Notes: a model not told the origin generated them from the letters alone. A DNA stretch of 12,621 nt from an uncultured Pelolinea sp. (GCA_937902055.1 CALGUJ010000313.1:1-12621), one strand, 5' to 3'; positions 1 through 7,187 are shown, counted from the stretch's first letter. Numbers and translations are program-made.

Positions 1-281
1 TGAATAATTATGAATTGATGGTCATTATCCATCCTGATTTGGATGAAGAAGCTACCAATCAAGCCCTTGAGAAGATCAAGGACTGGATCGTCAAATCAGG
101 CGGTAAGATCGAAAAAATTGATAATTGGGGCAAACGGCGTTTGGCTTACGAAATTCAGAAACAGAACGAAGGCGTTTATTTCTTGCATTACGTCAGCATG
201 CCTGCTTCCGCGATCGCAGAATTGGAAAAGAATCTTCGCATTCTGGAACCAGTCATGCGATTCATGATTGTTGCGAAATAA
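1..281 (+). CDS. rpsF: 30S ribosomal protein S6 (5' end cut by the window edge)
   Basis: Small-subunit protein that pairs with S18 on the 16S rRNA platform. The readable frame begins with codons for N-N-Y-E-L-M-V-I-I and runs to TAA at 279-281. NYELMVII followed by HPDLDEE is the usual S6 first strand and turn, and KRRLAYEI plus [13 protein letters not shown] are its later conserved strands. The first two bases of the window are TG in this frame, so the start codon is probably an ATG whose A lies just outside, giving a protein of about 93 residues, normal for S6. The TTG/ATG at 15-20 would delete the first beta-strand residues and is not the true start. The next gene is rpsR, 50 bases downstream. 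ssb, which often sits between them in other bacteria, is absent here. Identification is certain by motif; only the exact start is inferred. Confidence 0.96.
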   Translation, partial: NNYELMVIIHPDLDEEATNQALEKIKDWIVKSGGKIEKIDNWGKRRLAYEIQKQNEGVYFLHYVSMPASAIAELEKNLRILEPVMRFMIVAK

Positions 282-296
282 GTTTTTTAATAATTC

Positions 297-318
297 GCTG
301 CCGGTTTTTTGAGGCAGC
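297..318 (+). other. small hairpin in front of the rpsR ribosome binding site
   Basis: GCTGCC (297-302) and GGCAGC (313-318) are perfectly complementary around a 10-base loop GGTTTTTTGA. The hairpin ends two bases before the AAGGAG ribosome binding site of rpsR. It could tune rpsR translation or help set the S6:S18 ratio, but a six-pair stem may be chance. No long T-run follows the stem, so it is not a good terminator. It does not obviously match the published S6:S18 leader motif, which is normally found upstream of rpsF and would lie outside this window. Confidence 0.3.
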
Positions 319-320
319 AG

Positions 321-326
321 AAGGAG
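321..326 (+). promoter_or_regulatory. ribosome binding site deciding the rpsR start
   Basis: AAGGAG lies five bases before the ATG at 332. The open frame extends far upstream with no homology to S18, so this strong Shine-Dalgarno sequence is what fixes the start at 332. Confidence 0.9.
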
Positions 327-331
327 TAAAA

Positions 332-628
332 ATGGCTGAAGATAATTATCAAGCCGCGTCCGACCAAGGTCCGCGTGGTGCCGGCAACCGCCGCTACACC
401 CCCAAACCGCGTTTTTGCCAGTTCTGTTCGGATCAGACTCTGGAGATCGATTACAAAAACCATGGTCTTCTGCGAAAGTTCACTACTGAAGAAGGGAAAA
501 TTCGCCCGCGCCGCCAAACGGGTACCTGCGCCAAGCACCAGCGCGCGATTGCCCGCGAGATCAAACGCGCCCGGCATATTGCCCTGCTGCCGTTCGCAGG
601 CGGAACCTGGGAAGAGCGCACCCGCTAA
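332..628 (+). CDS. rpsR: 30S ribosomal protein S18, zinc-ribbon type
   Basis: Protein of 98 residues that binds S6 and the central domain of 16S rRNA in the small subunit. The core is unmistakable: an F-C-Q-F-C motif, a T-L-E-I-D-Y-K-N stretch, a G-K-I-x-P-R-R loop, the T-G-T-C-A-K-H-Q-R box and a C-terminal [12 protein letters not shown]. Cysteines 29, 32 and 66 with His69 form a CxxC...CxxH set, as in the zinc-binding form of S18; many other bacteria have lost these residues. The basic N-terminal extension of about 25 residues rich in Gly and Arg is a common variable tail. ATG at 332 is chosen for its ribosome binding site; the upstream open frame overlaps rpsF. The stop is followed after 20 bases by the foldase gene on the same strand, so the three genes are probably co-transcribed. 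Confidence 0.97.
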   Translation: MAEDNYQAASDQGPRGAGNRRYTPKPRFCQFCSDQTLEIDYKNHGLLRKFTTEEGKIRPRRQTGTCAKHQRAIAREIKRARHIALLPFAGGTWEERTR

Positions 629-648
629 AAGAAACCGGAGTCTAAACC

Positions 649-1938
649 ATGTCTTCCACAAAAAACGAGGAAGTCGAAAAGAAACCTTCCATCCATTCCC
701 TGCGTGAACAAAAACAGAACCGCCTGATTATCGTCGGTTTTATTGTCACGGTTGCATTGATCGTAGGAATGGTGGGATATGCTCTGCTTTACGATTCGGT
801 GATCAAGAATTTCATCCCGGTCGCTAAAGTGGATGGTTCCAGAATCGAAAACGAGTATTTCGTTAATCGTGTACGGCTGGAACGCAATGCCTACATTCAA
901 CAATACAATTACGTCTATGCTGAATATCAGATGTTCGCCAGTTCAGCCGAATACCAGCAGTATTTTGCCAGTCAGTTGAACCAGATCAAGAGCGCGCTGG
1001 ACGATTACGAAACGTTCGGTAGCACCGTCCTGGACAATATGATCGATGATCAAGTGATCGCTAACAAGGCTAAGGAAATGGGTATCGAAGTCACGGATGC
1101 AGAATTGAATGATTTCATTCAAACGCTGTTCTATTATTATCCCAACGGTACACCAACCCCTGAACCGACTTCCACACCCTACGTGACGCCTTCTCCCTCC
1201 GCTGAGCAATTGGCCTTGCTGGGAAATTCTCCCACTCCCGCTGCCGAAACCGGCGAGGCTGCGGACGCTGAAACTGCAGTTTCCGAAGCGGAAGTGACGC
1301 CCGAAGTCTCTGCTGATGGAACGCCATCTCCAACGGCTACTCCTTACACTGAAGAACTCTACCAACAAAGTTATCAGGAGTACATCACCAGTCTGGAAGA
1401 AATCGATGTCAGTGAAAAATATCTGCGTTTGTATGTCTATCATTACCTTTTAGATCAGAAAGTCCAGAAAAAGATTTACGCCGATACTCCCCTGGATCAG
1501 GATCAAGTTTGGGCTCGCCATATTTTGGTTGAAACTGAGGATGAGGCCAAACAGGTTAAGTCGCGCCTGGATGCCGGAGAAGATTGGAATGCGATCGCTG
1601 CCGAGGTATCATTGGATACCAGCAATAATACCAATGGCGGAGATTTGGGTTGGTTTGCTCACGGCACCATGGTGCAGGCTTTCGAAGATGCTGCCTTTGC
1701 GATGCAATCCGGCCAGATCAGCGATCCCGTCCAAACCGATTTTGGTTGGCACCTCATTCAGGTGATTGGTCACGAAGTTCGACCTCTCTCAGAAACGGAT
1801 TATCGGTATGCGCAGCAAACTGCTTATACCGATTGGCTGGCATCTGCGAAAGAGGAAATAACAATCAAAAAGAACGACGTCTGGAAAGATATCGTTCCGG
1901 AAGAACCCAACATCTCGCAAGATATGCTTGTGAATTGA
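649..1938 (+). CDS. membrane-anchored parvulin-type peptidyl-prolyl isomerase (SurA/PrsA-like foldase)
   Basis: Predicted extracytoplasmic chaperone of 429 residues that catalyses cis-trans isomerisation of proline bonds in exported proteins. A basic cytoplasmic start (1-25) is followed by one membrane helix (about 26-47). There is no lipobox cysteine, so unlike Bacillus PrsA it is a signal-anchored protein and not a lipoprotein. Residues 59-160 resemble the helical SurA N-terminal chaperone region. Residues 165-234 are a Thr/Pro- and Ala/Glu-rich linker. The parvulin domain spans about 286-376: W-A-R-H-I-L-V-E with His291, the N-G-G-D-L-G-W-F loop at 329-336, and F-G-W-H-L-I with His368, all conserved family positions. 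A C-terminal helix returns to the chaperone domain. The ATG is preceded by GGAG at 637-640. The gene lies 20 bases after rpsR, an unusual neighbour but on the same strand. Subclass and substrates cannot be read from sequence. Confidence 0.9.
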   Translation: MSSTKNEEVEKKPSIHSLREQKQNRLIIVGFIVTVALIVGMVGYALLYDSVIKNFIPVAKVDGSRIENEYFVNRVRLERNAYIQQYNYVYAEYQMFASSAEYQQYFASQLNQIKSALDDYETFGSTVLDNMIDDQVIANKAKEMGIEVTDAELNDFIQTLFYYYPNGTPTPEPTSTPYVTPSPSAEQLALLGNSPTPAAETGEAADAETAVSEAEVTPEVSADGTPSPTATPYTEELYQQSYQEYITSLEEIDVSEKYLRLYVYHYLLDQKVQKKIYADTPLDQDQVWARHILVETEDEAKQVKSRLDAGEDWNAIAAEVSLDTSNNTNGGDLGWFAHGTMVQAFEDAAFAMQSGQISDPVQTDFGWHLIQVIGHEVRPLSETDYRYAQQTAYTDWLASAKEEITIKKNDVWKDIVPEEPNISQDMLVN

Positions 1939-1956
1939 TCGTTTGGTTGATTAATC

Positions 1957-1992
1957 AAAACGGCATGGTTATTTGAGAGCCATGCCGTTTTT
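1957..1992. terminator. bidirectional rho-independent terminator between the foldase gene and smc
   Basis: AAAACGGCATGG (1957-1968) pairs perfectly with CCATGCCGTTTT (1980-1991), and two more pairs (one G-T) can close the loop to seven bases. The stem begins 19 bases after the foldase stop on the plus strand. On the minus strand it lies 20 bases past the smc stop. T-runs flank the GC core on the plus side (five T) and, through the AAAA at 1957-1960, on the minus side (four T). It can therefore end transcription of both converging genes, probably better on the plus strand. Confidence 0.85.
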
Positions 1993-2011
1993 GTTATCCT
2001 GTTTCCGGGGG

Positions 2012-5000
2012 TTATTGAACCATCTCGTCCGTGAGTTCATCCATACGCAGGCTGATGACCTGGCTGACAGTATCCTTGCCCATTGTCACGCCATAAAGCA
2101 CATCCGCCAATTGGACCGTGTTGCGGTTGTGGGTGATCACAATGAACTGGGTGGTCTCGCTCAATTCTCGCAGCAACTCGCCGAAACGTACCACGTTGGA
2201 TTCATCCAGCATGGCGTCGACTTCGTCCATGATGCAAAACGGTGTGGGGGAAATCTTCAGCAACGCAAAGATCAACGCCACAGCAGTCAGGCTGCGCTCA
2301 CCGCCTGAAAGCAGCCCCAATTCCTGCTTACGTTTGCCAGGCAGCGTTGCTTCAATTTCAATGCCGGATTCCATAATATTTTCTTCATCTTCAATAAAGA
2401 TCCGTGCGGATCCCCCGCTGAATAACTGCCCGAATATGGCCTTGAATTCTTCTTCGACTTTTCTGAACGTCTTCAGGAATTCCTTCTTCATCAGATCATC
2501 AAGCTCGTTGACCACCTGGCGCAAATCCTTTTCCGCTTTTTCCAGGTCCTGCAATTGTTCGGTTAGGAACCCGACCCGTTCGCAGACTTCATCGTATTCC
2601 ATCTCTGCGTCGGGATTGATCGGTCCCAACCGCCGTAAATAAGATTTCTGCTGTTTGAGTTGTTCGTCCAAATTCTCCGGCAGCATCTCGATTTCCGGCA
2701 GCATGGCGATCATCCCGTCAAGTGGTAATGGTTTGGGTCCAATCAGCCCTTCCTCGGTTTCCTCCGGCAGTAACCCAAAATCCTCCTGGATTTTCTTGCG
2801 CAACTCTTCCAGTCGGTCGCGCAGCTTATCCACCTTCATCTGCGCCTGCAGCGCGTGTCGTTCCGCTATGGAATATTGGTTGCGGCTGGCATCTACTTCT
2901 TCCAACAAGTTACCTTGATGCTTGATGCCGGTTTCGACCTCTTCTTCCAGAGGTTTAACTTTTTCTGATAACCGTTCGATCTCGGTTGTTACCCGGTCAT
3001 CGGTTTCTTCCAATTTCTTTTTCTTGCCTAATAATTCCTGGAGCGCTTGCGACATTTCAGCCAATCGGTTGCGTTGAGTTTCGATCTTGCTCATCGTTTC
3101 ATTGATGGCTTTTTCTTTCTCACTCACGCGGCCGTGATGCTGATTTGCCATTTGTTCAATCACGGCTTTTTCCGAAGTCAATTCCATCACAGATGACCGT
3201 AATTCTTCCACAGGTAGTTCATTGATTTTCTGAAAATGTTCCTCAAGGACCTTCTGTTTCTCGGCTAATTGGTTTCGGAATGTCTTTAAATTCCCCTTCA
3301 GTTCCGTGCCCTCTTTCGAGCGATTATCAGAAGCCGCATTAATTTGTTCCAGCCGTTTGCGAATGTCGCGTAATTGATCTTGTTTTTGGGATTTCTCGAT
3401 TTGAGCTTTGTGGCTGTCGATGCCCAATTGTTGGATCTTTTTCTGTTGCTGTTGTTCAAGATCGGATAATTGGCGAATTTCGTCGCTTAATTGCGTGAGA
3501 TTTGCTTTTTGATTATCCAGGTCTTTCTTAAGGTCATCCGCCTCTCCACGGAAAGATTCTATTTCTTTTTCGATGCTTTCTTTCTCGCGTTTGCGCGAGA
3601 GGTTCTTTACCCGGAATTCGTTGCCGGCTGTGATCGTTCCGCGCGTATCGAAGACCTCGCCCTTTATCGTAACAACTTTCATGCCCTGTGGAAGTTGCTG
3701 CACCAGTTTTTCTGCTTCTTCGGCGCTGGAAGCAATTAAAGTTGCAGAAAGGATATTTTTTATTAGCTGGGCATATTCGTCGTTTCCCTTGACCAAGTCG
3801 GAGGCGGATAAAGCGTTCCAGTTTTCGTTATTTTTATTTAAAGGCTTTACATTCCACCATCTTGGCAGAAAAACGGTACGGGAAGTTTTATTCTTTTCAA
3901 GGAATTCCAGAATTTCATGAGTGGAACTGCCTTCATCCAGAATAATGCCCTCGATCATCTCTCCCAATGCCGCGCTGAATGCCAATTCGTACTCTTGCGG
4001 CACTTTCAGGTGATCCAGCAATAAAGCGAAACGCGCCTGTATCCTGTTTCCACGGGCTGCCTGCACAAATTCCTTTGAACCTGAGGTGAAACCTGCCAGG
4101 CTTTCTTCAGCTTCACGCAGAACTTTTAACTCCGCGCCCAGCTTCGAGATCGCCAGGTCAACTTCCTTATATTTCTTTTCCAGGTTATCGATCTTTTCGC
4201 GAATTTCGTTGCGCAGCGCTCGCTTGGATTCCAGGGCTTTTTGATTAATGGCAATTTCCTGCTGCAGGTTCGAATTTTCTCTTTCAATATCGGAAATTCG
4301 TTTATCGATCTGCTCGATCGATTCGTCTACCGCGGATTGATTATTGTTCAAGATCTGTAAGTCGTTGCGGTCGTTCTCGGCTTGATGGGTGAGGTATTCG
4401 ATCCTCGATTCGGTCTTTAATATTTCCGATTCATTGGTAATAATTTGTTTTTGGAAATCCTCCACCAATCTTTCTATGCGCCCGCGTTCGTTGTGGCGTT
4501 CCTCCAATTTGGAATTGGCAGTGTTCAGAGCCGCGCTGGCTTTGGCCAGTTCCTGTTGGATTTTTTCCTTGCTTTGCTTTAATGCTTCGAGTTCCACCTG
4601 GAGCTGCGCAGTTTCATCATTCATGACCAGGATTGCAGCTTCCAATTCCTGGCTGCGCTCGCGAATTGACCGTTCGCGCTCCTCCGTAACTGCAATCTCC
4701 CGAGTAGCGTCTTCTTTGGTCGAATGTAACCTGGATAACTCCAGGTGCCAATTAGCCAATTGATCCCGTTTTTCGTTCAGGTTTGCCTGGATTTTATTTA
4801 CTTTGGCTTCCAGTTCCTGTTTTTCACCCCGCCTCGCGTTCAATTGCTCATTTTGCTTGTTCAGGAATTCACCGGCATATTTCAATTCTTTCTGAACGGA
4901 GTGCCAGTGGTATCCGTACCAATCCTTCAACAACAGGTTCAAATCATTTTGGACCTGCATGTATTGCTTGGCTTTTTCCTTGCTTTTTTCCAGGTAACTT

Positions 5001-5611
5001 AATCGCGGGTGAAGTTCTTTCAGAATATCGTTCACCCTTTGCATGTTTTGCAGTGTCTTGTCCAGTTTTTGGGTTGCTTCTTCACGCCTTGATTTGTATA
5101 ACCCGATTCCGGATGCCTCTTCAAAGAAACGCCTGCGTTCCTCAGGTTTCAGGCTTAAAGCGGTATCCACCAATCCTTGGCCGATAATTGTATAAGTGCG
5201 TTCTCCCAACCCGGAATTGGCTAACAGCTCATTGATTTCTTTCAGGCGTACGCGCTGATTGTTTAATAAATATTCGTTTTCTCCGCTGCGATAAGCCCGC
5301 CGTGTAATGGTGACTTCCGAAAACTCCACCGGCAGCCATCCGCTTTGATTATCGAAAGTGATGGATACGGATGCCATTGAAGCGCGCGGTCGCTGCTCCG
5401 ATCCGGAAAATATCATATCTACCGTTTTCTTGCCGCGCAGCAAACTATATGCTTGCTCGCCTAAAACCCAGCGGATGGAATCGGAAATATTGGACTTTCC
5501 CGAACCGTTTGGTCCGACGACGGCGGTAATTTGCCCGGGGAATTTGAAATCGGTTTTGCTGGCAAAAGTTTTATAGCCGTGCAGTTCCAGGGATAATAGT
5601 TTATTAGCCAT
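2012..5611 (-). CDS. smc: chromosome segregation protein SMC (condensin ATPase)
   Basis: ATPase of 1199 residues that dimerises and, with ScpA and ScpB, loops and organises the chromosome. The N-terminal head has Walker A G-P-N-G-S-G-K-S (33-40), I-R-W-V-L-G-E-Q (46-53) and the arginine-containing R-S-G-E-N-E-Y-L-L-N-N stretch (108-118). A long coiled coil runs from about 172 to 505, the hinge from about 506 to 665, and a second coil from about 668 to 1010. The C-terminal head has the signature L-S-G-G-E-R-S (1101-1107), Walker B with D-E-V-D (1129-1132), the D-loop L-D-E-S-N, and the switch histidine in I-T-H-N-R (H1161). All catalytic parts are intact and the length is normal. The hinge glycines are less conserved than usual. 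The start lies 7 bases after the rnc stop with no clear Shine-Dalgarno sequence, which suggests translational coupling to rnc. Confidence 0.98.
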   Translation of the reverse strand: MANKLLSLELHGYKTFASKTDFKFPGQITAVVGPNGSGKSNISDSIRWVLGEQAYSLLRGKKTVDMIFSGSEQRPRASMASVSITFDNQSGWLPVEFSEVTITRRAYRSGENEYLLNNQRVRLKEINELLANSGLGERTYTIIGQGLVDTALSLKPEERRRFFEEASGIGLYKSRREEATQKLDKTLQNMQRVNDILKELHPRLSYLEKSKEKAKQYMQVQNDLNLLLKDWYGYHWHSVQKELKYAGEFLNKQNEQLNARRGEKQELEAKVNKIQANLNEKRDQLANWHLELSRLHSTKEDATREIAVTEERERSIRERSQELEAAILVMNDETAQLQVELEALKQSKEKIQQELAKASAALNTANSKLEERHNERGRIERLVEDFQKQIITNESEILKTESRIEYLTHQAENDRNDLQILNNNQSAVDESIEQIDKRISDIERENSNLQQEIAINQKALESKRALRNEIREKIDNLEKKYKEVDLAISKLGAELKVLREAEESLAGFTSGSKEFVQAARGNRIQARFALLLDHLKVPQEYELAFSAALGEMIEGIILDEGSSTHEILEFLEKNKTSRTVFLPRWWNVKPLNKNNENWNALSASDLVKGNDEYAQLIKNILSATLIASSAEEAEKLVQQLPQGMKVVTIKGEVFDTRGTITAGNEFRVKNLSRKREKESIEKEIESFRGEADDLKKDLDNQKANLTQLSDEIRQLSDLEQQQQKKIQQLGIDSHKAQIEKSQKQDQLRDIRKRLEQINAASDNRSKEGTELKGNLKTFRNQLAEKQKVLEEHFQKINELPVEELRSSVMELTSEKAVIEQMANQHHGRVSEKEKAINETMSKIETQRNRLAEMSQALQELLGKKKKLEETDDRVTTEIERLSEKVKPLEEEVETGIKHQGNLLEEVDASRNQYSIAERHALQAQMKVDKLRDRLEELRKKIQEDFGLLPEETEEGLIGPKPLPLDGMIAMLPEIEMLPENLDEQLKQQKSYLRRLGPINPDAEMEYDEVCERVGFLTEQLQDLEKAEKDLRQVVNELDDLMKKEFLKTFRKVEEEFKAIFGQLFSGGSARIFIEDEENIMESGIEIEATLPGKRKQELGLLSGGERSLTAVALIFALLKISPTPFCIMDEVDAMLDESNVVRFGELLRELSETTQFIVITHNRNTVQLADVLYGVTMGKDTVSQVISLRMDELTDEMVQ

Positions 5612-5618
5612 ATCGGGA

Positions 5619-6320
5619 TCAGGTGATGCTCTCTAGCGCTTTTTGCGCGGCGTTCTTTTCCGCGGATTGTTTGCTCTTGCCAATTCCATATCCCATGATT
5701 TTATTATTTACCTTTACCTCGATCTCGAATATTTTTGCGTGGTCCGGGCCTTTTACAGCTTTCGTCACATATTTTGGCGTTGGGTAGCCATTTGCTTGCG
5801 CCCATTCCTGCAGCTGGGATTTGGGGTCTTCGTTTTTATGCTCTTCGATCACTTCATTGATCGCTACTTCAAGCATGGGATTGATAAACTCCCTGACAAC
5901 CTCAATTCCCTGGTCCAGGAAAAGCGCGCCGATAAAAGCTTCAAAAACATCGCAAAGCAGCGTGTTGCGCAGCTTGCCGCCTGATTTGCTTTCTCCTTTT
6001 CCTAATCTTATCGTATTTTCGAATTTTAGTAACCTTGAAAAGGCGGCTAATTGGTTGGTTTGCACCAGGGCGGATCGCATTTGCGTTAATGCGCCTTCCT
6101 CCATCTCTGGAAAGCGGTTATACAACCATTCACCAACCAGAAAATCGAGAATGGCGTCGCCCAGGAATTCGAGCCGCTCATTATCCTCAAGTGCCTCCGG
6201 ATGCTCGTTTAAATAAGAACGGTGTGTCATGGCACGTGTCAATAAAAGAATGTCGTTGAATTGAAGGTTCAATCGCGCCATTATTTCCTGCGGTGTCTCT
6301 ATAAAACTCTCTTCTGTCAT
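5619..6320 (-). CDS. rnc: ribonuclease III
   Basis: Endonuclease of 233 residues that cuts double-stranded RNA, including the rRNA precursor stems. The catalytic domain (about 10-155) has the family signature N-E-R-L-E-F-L-G-D at 47-55. Glu51, Asp55, Asp124 and Glu127 align with the four metal-binding acids of well-studied RNase III enzymes. The double-stranded RNA-binding domain follows at about 165-231, opening with D-P-K-S-Q-L-Q-E-W and ending with K-S-K-Q-S-A-E-K-N-A-A, as expected. ATG at 6318-6320 is the only in-frame start near the family start point; the next Met (residue 14) would trim the first helix. Its ribosome binding site is unusual (see 6326-6343). It is first in a two-gene unit with smc, an order also common in other bacteria. 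Confidence 0.98.
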   Translation of the reverse strand: MTEESFIETPQEIMARLNLQFNDILLLTRAMTHRSYLNEHPEALEDNERLEFLGDAILDFLVGEWLYNRFPEMEEGALTQMRSALVQTNQLAAFSRLLKFENTIRLGKGESKSGGKLRNTLLCDVFEAFIGALFLDQGIEVVREFINPMLEVAINEVIEEHKNEDPKSQLQEWAQANGYPTPKYVTKAVKGPDHAKIFEIEVKVNNKIMGYGIGKSKQSAEKNAAQKALESIT

Positions 6321-6325
6321 ATTCT

Positions 6326-6343
6326 CTACATTTACGCTCCTTT
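6326..6343 (-). promoter_or_regulatory. rnc ribosome binding site followed by an ATG-TAG start-stop
   Basis: On the minus strand a strong AAAGGAG (6343-6337) is followed after five bases by ATG (6331-6329) and at once by TAG (6328-6326). The rnc ATG at 6320 comes five bases after that TAG, in another frame and 16 bases from the GGAG. The best-spaced start codon for this Shine-Dalgarno sequence is therefore the one-codon ORF and not rnc. Ribosomes may terminate there and re-initiate at rnc, or may reach the rnc ATG directly with poor spacing. Either would hold down RNase III synthesis. The sequence is plain; the role is inference. Confidence 0.5.
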
Positions 6344-6354
6344 CATATTTTTTT

Positions 6355-6363
6355 ATCTTAGCA
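6355..6363 (-). promoter_or_regulatory. candidate extended -10 promoter for rnc-smc
   Basis: The minus strand reads TGC-TAAGAT: an extended -10 TG motif and a -10 hexamer matching TATAAT at four of six positions. A start point about seven bases on (near 6348) gives a leader of roughly 28 bases that still contains the AAAGGAG site. The -35 zone at 17-base spacing is weak (GTGCAA). This element faces away from the scpA promoter and forms an inverted repeat with it. Confidence 0.5.
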
Positions 6364-6369
6364 CCACTC

Positions 6370-6378
6370 TGCTATAAT
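6370..6378 (+). promoter_or_regulatory. consensus extended -10 promoter for a leaderless scpA-mutS mRNA
   Basis: TGC-TATAAT is a perfect extended -10 (TGnTATAAT), which lets RNA polymerase work without a good -35; none is visible upstream. Seven bases separate the last T of the hexamer from the ATG of scpA at 6386, so the expected start point falls on or right beside the A of that ATG. There is no Shine-Dalgarno sequence before the ATG, which fits a leaderless transcript. Confidence 0.75.
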
Positions 6379-6385
6379 TGCACTT

Positions 6386-7156
6386 ATGGCTTTACCCGCA
6401 CTTTGGTATTCATCCCTTAATTATAAAATCACGACAGAGGTTTACGAAGGCCCTCTGGATTTACTGCTTCACTTGATCGAGCAAGCTGAACTGGATATCA
6501 CCAAATTATCGCTGGCCAGGGTAACGGATCAATATCTTGCTCATTTACAATCGCTGGTCGACCGTGACCCGGTGGAGGTTTCCGCCTTCCTGGTAATCGC
6601 CGCAAAACTGGTTTACATCAAGTCCTCAATTTTACTACCTTCAAACCAGGCAACCGAGGAAGAAGAGCAGGAGGACATCGGCGATCAACTTGCCCGCCAA
6701 TTGATTGAATATAAAAAGTTCAAAGAAGTTGCATTTTGGATGAAGGTGCGTGAACAATCCAGGCTGCAAAGTTATTACCGCGTGGGCGCACCGCCGAAAT
6801 TCCGTGAAGTGTTGGATACCACCGGTTTATCCGTGGATGATCTGGTGGAAATCTTGATGGAAGTATATTTTCAGAACGAGAACTTTACGCCATTAAGTGA
6901 TGTAGTCACTATCACTACCCTGACAATCAAAAACAAAATCCGGGAAATCATCAATTACTTTAAGGAATCCCGGCATAACGATTTTCAAGCCATCCTGGGG
7001 GAGCATCCATCGAGATTGGATTTAGTAGTAACCTTTCTGGCTTTGTTGGAATTGATTAAGCACCATTCCATCGAGGCTTCCCAGGAAAATCTCTTTGGAA
7101 ACATCGAACTGGATTGCGTCGGCAATCTGGATGAGGAATTTGAAACTGAGTTATAA
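6386..7156 (+). CDS. scpA: segregation and condensation protein A (condensin kleisin)
   Basis: Kleisin subunit of 256 residues that bridges the two SMC heads and carries ScpB. The N-terminal SMC-neck binding region holds the family hallmark Y-E-G-P-L-D-L-L-L-H-L-I at 20-31 and then the L-V-Y-I-K-S-S-I-L-L-P segment at 75-85. An acidic linker follows (90-98). The C-terminal winged helix that binds the other SMC head lies at about 180-240, with F-L-A-L-L-E-L-I-K at 217-225 and Q233-x-x-L-F-G-N-I. The length is normal. ATG at 6386 has no ribosome binding site but lies at the predicted transcription start. The family core begins at about residue 13, so an internal start is possible though not needed. 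It is divergent from its partner smc. mutS follows after 31 bases on the same strand, where scpB is often found in other genomes. Confidence 0.96.
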   Translation: MALPALWYSSLNYKITTEVYEGPLDLLLHLIEQAELDITKLSLARVTDQYLAHLQSLVDRDPVEVSAFLVIAAKLVYIKSSILLPSNQATEEEEQEDIGDQLARQLIEYKKFKEVAFWMKVREQSRLQSYYRVGAPPKFREVLDTTGLSVDDLVEILMEVYFQNENFTPLSDVVTITTLTIKNKIREIINYFKESRHNDFQAILGEHPSRLDLVVTFLALLELIKHHSIEASQENLFGNIELDCVGNLDEEFETEL

Positions 7157-7157
7157 G

Positions 7158-7171
7158 TACCAGAACTGGTA
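7158..7171. repeat. 14-base palindrome between scpA and mutS
   Basis: TACCAG-AA-CTGGTA is an exact inverted repeat beginning two bases after the scpA stop and ending at the first base of the AGGAAAG that serves as the mutS ribosome binding site. As RNA it could form a short stem with a GAAC loop (five pairs). As DNA it could be an operator. It may also be chance. Confidence 0.35.
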
Positions 7172-7187
7172 GGAAAGCTGTTCATTC

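Noticed and set aside
125..331. Upstream extension of the rpsR frame into rpsF
   Set aside because: The extension is out-of-frame rpsF sequence with no S18 similarity, and a strong ribosome binding site marks the start at 332.
287..661. 124-codon minus-strand frame opposite rpsR
   Set aside because: A shadow of rpsR; composition and lack of any recognisable domain argue against a gene.
649..780. Foldase as a PrsA-type lipoprotein
   Set aside because: The N-terminal hydrophobic segment has no cysteine, so there is no lipobox; a signal-anchor is the better reading.
2118..5576. Several open frames of 70-174 codons on the plus strand across smc
   Set aside because: They lie opposite a fully intact smc, show biased Ser/Leu/Phe-rich composition typical of antisense shadows, and have no convincing ribosome binding sites.
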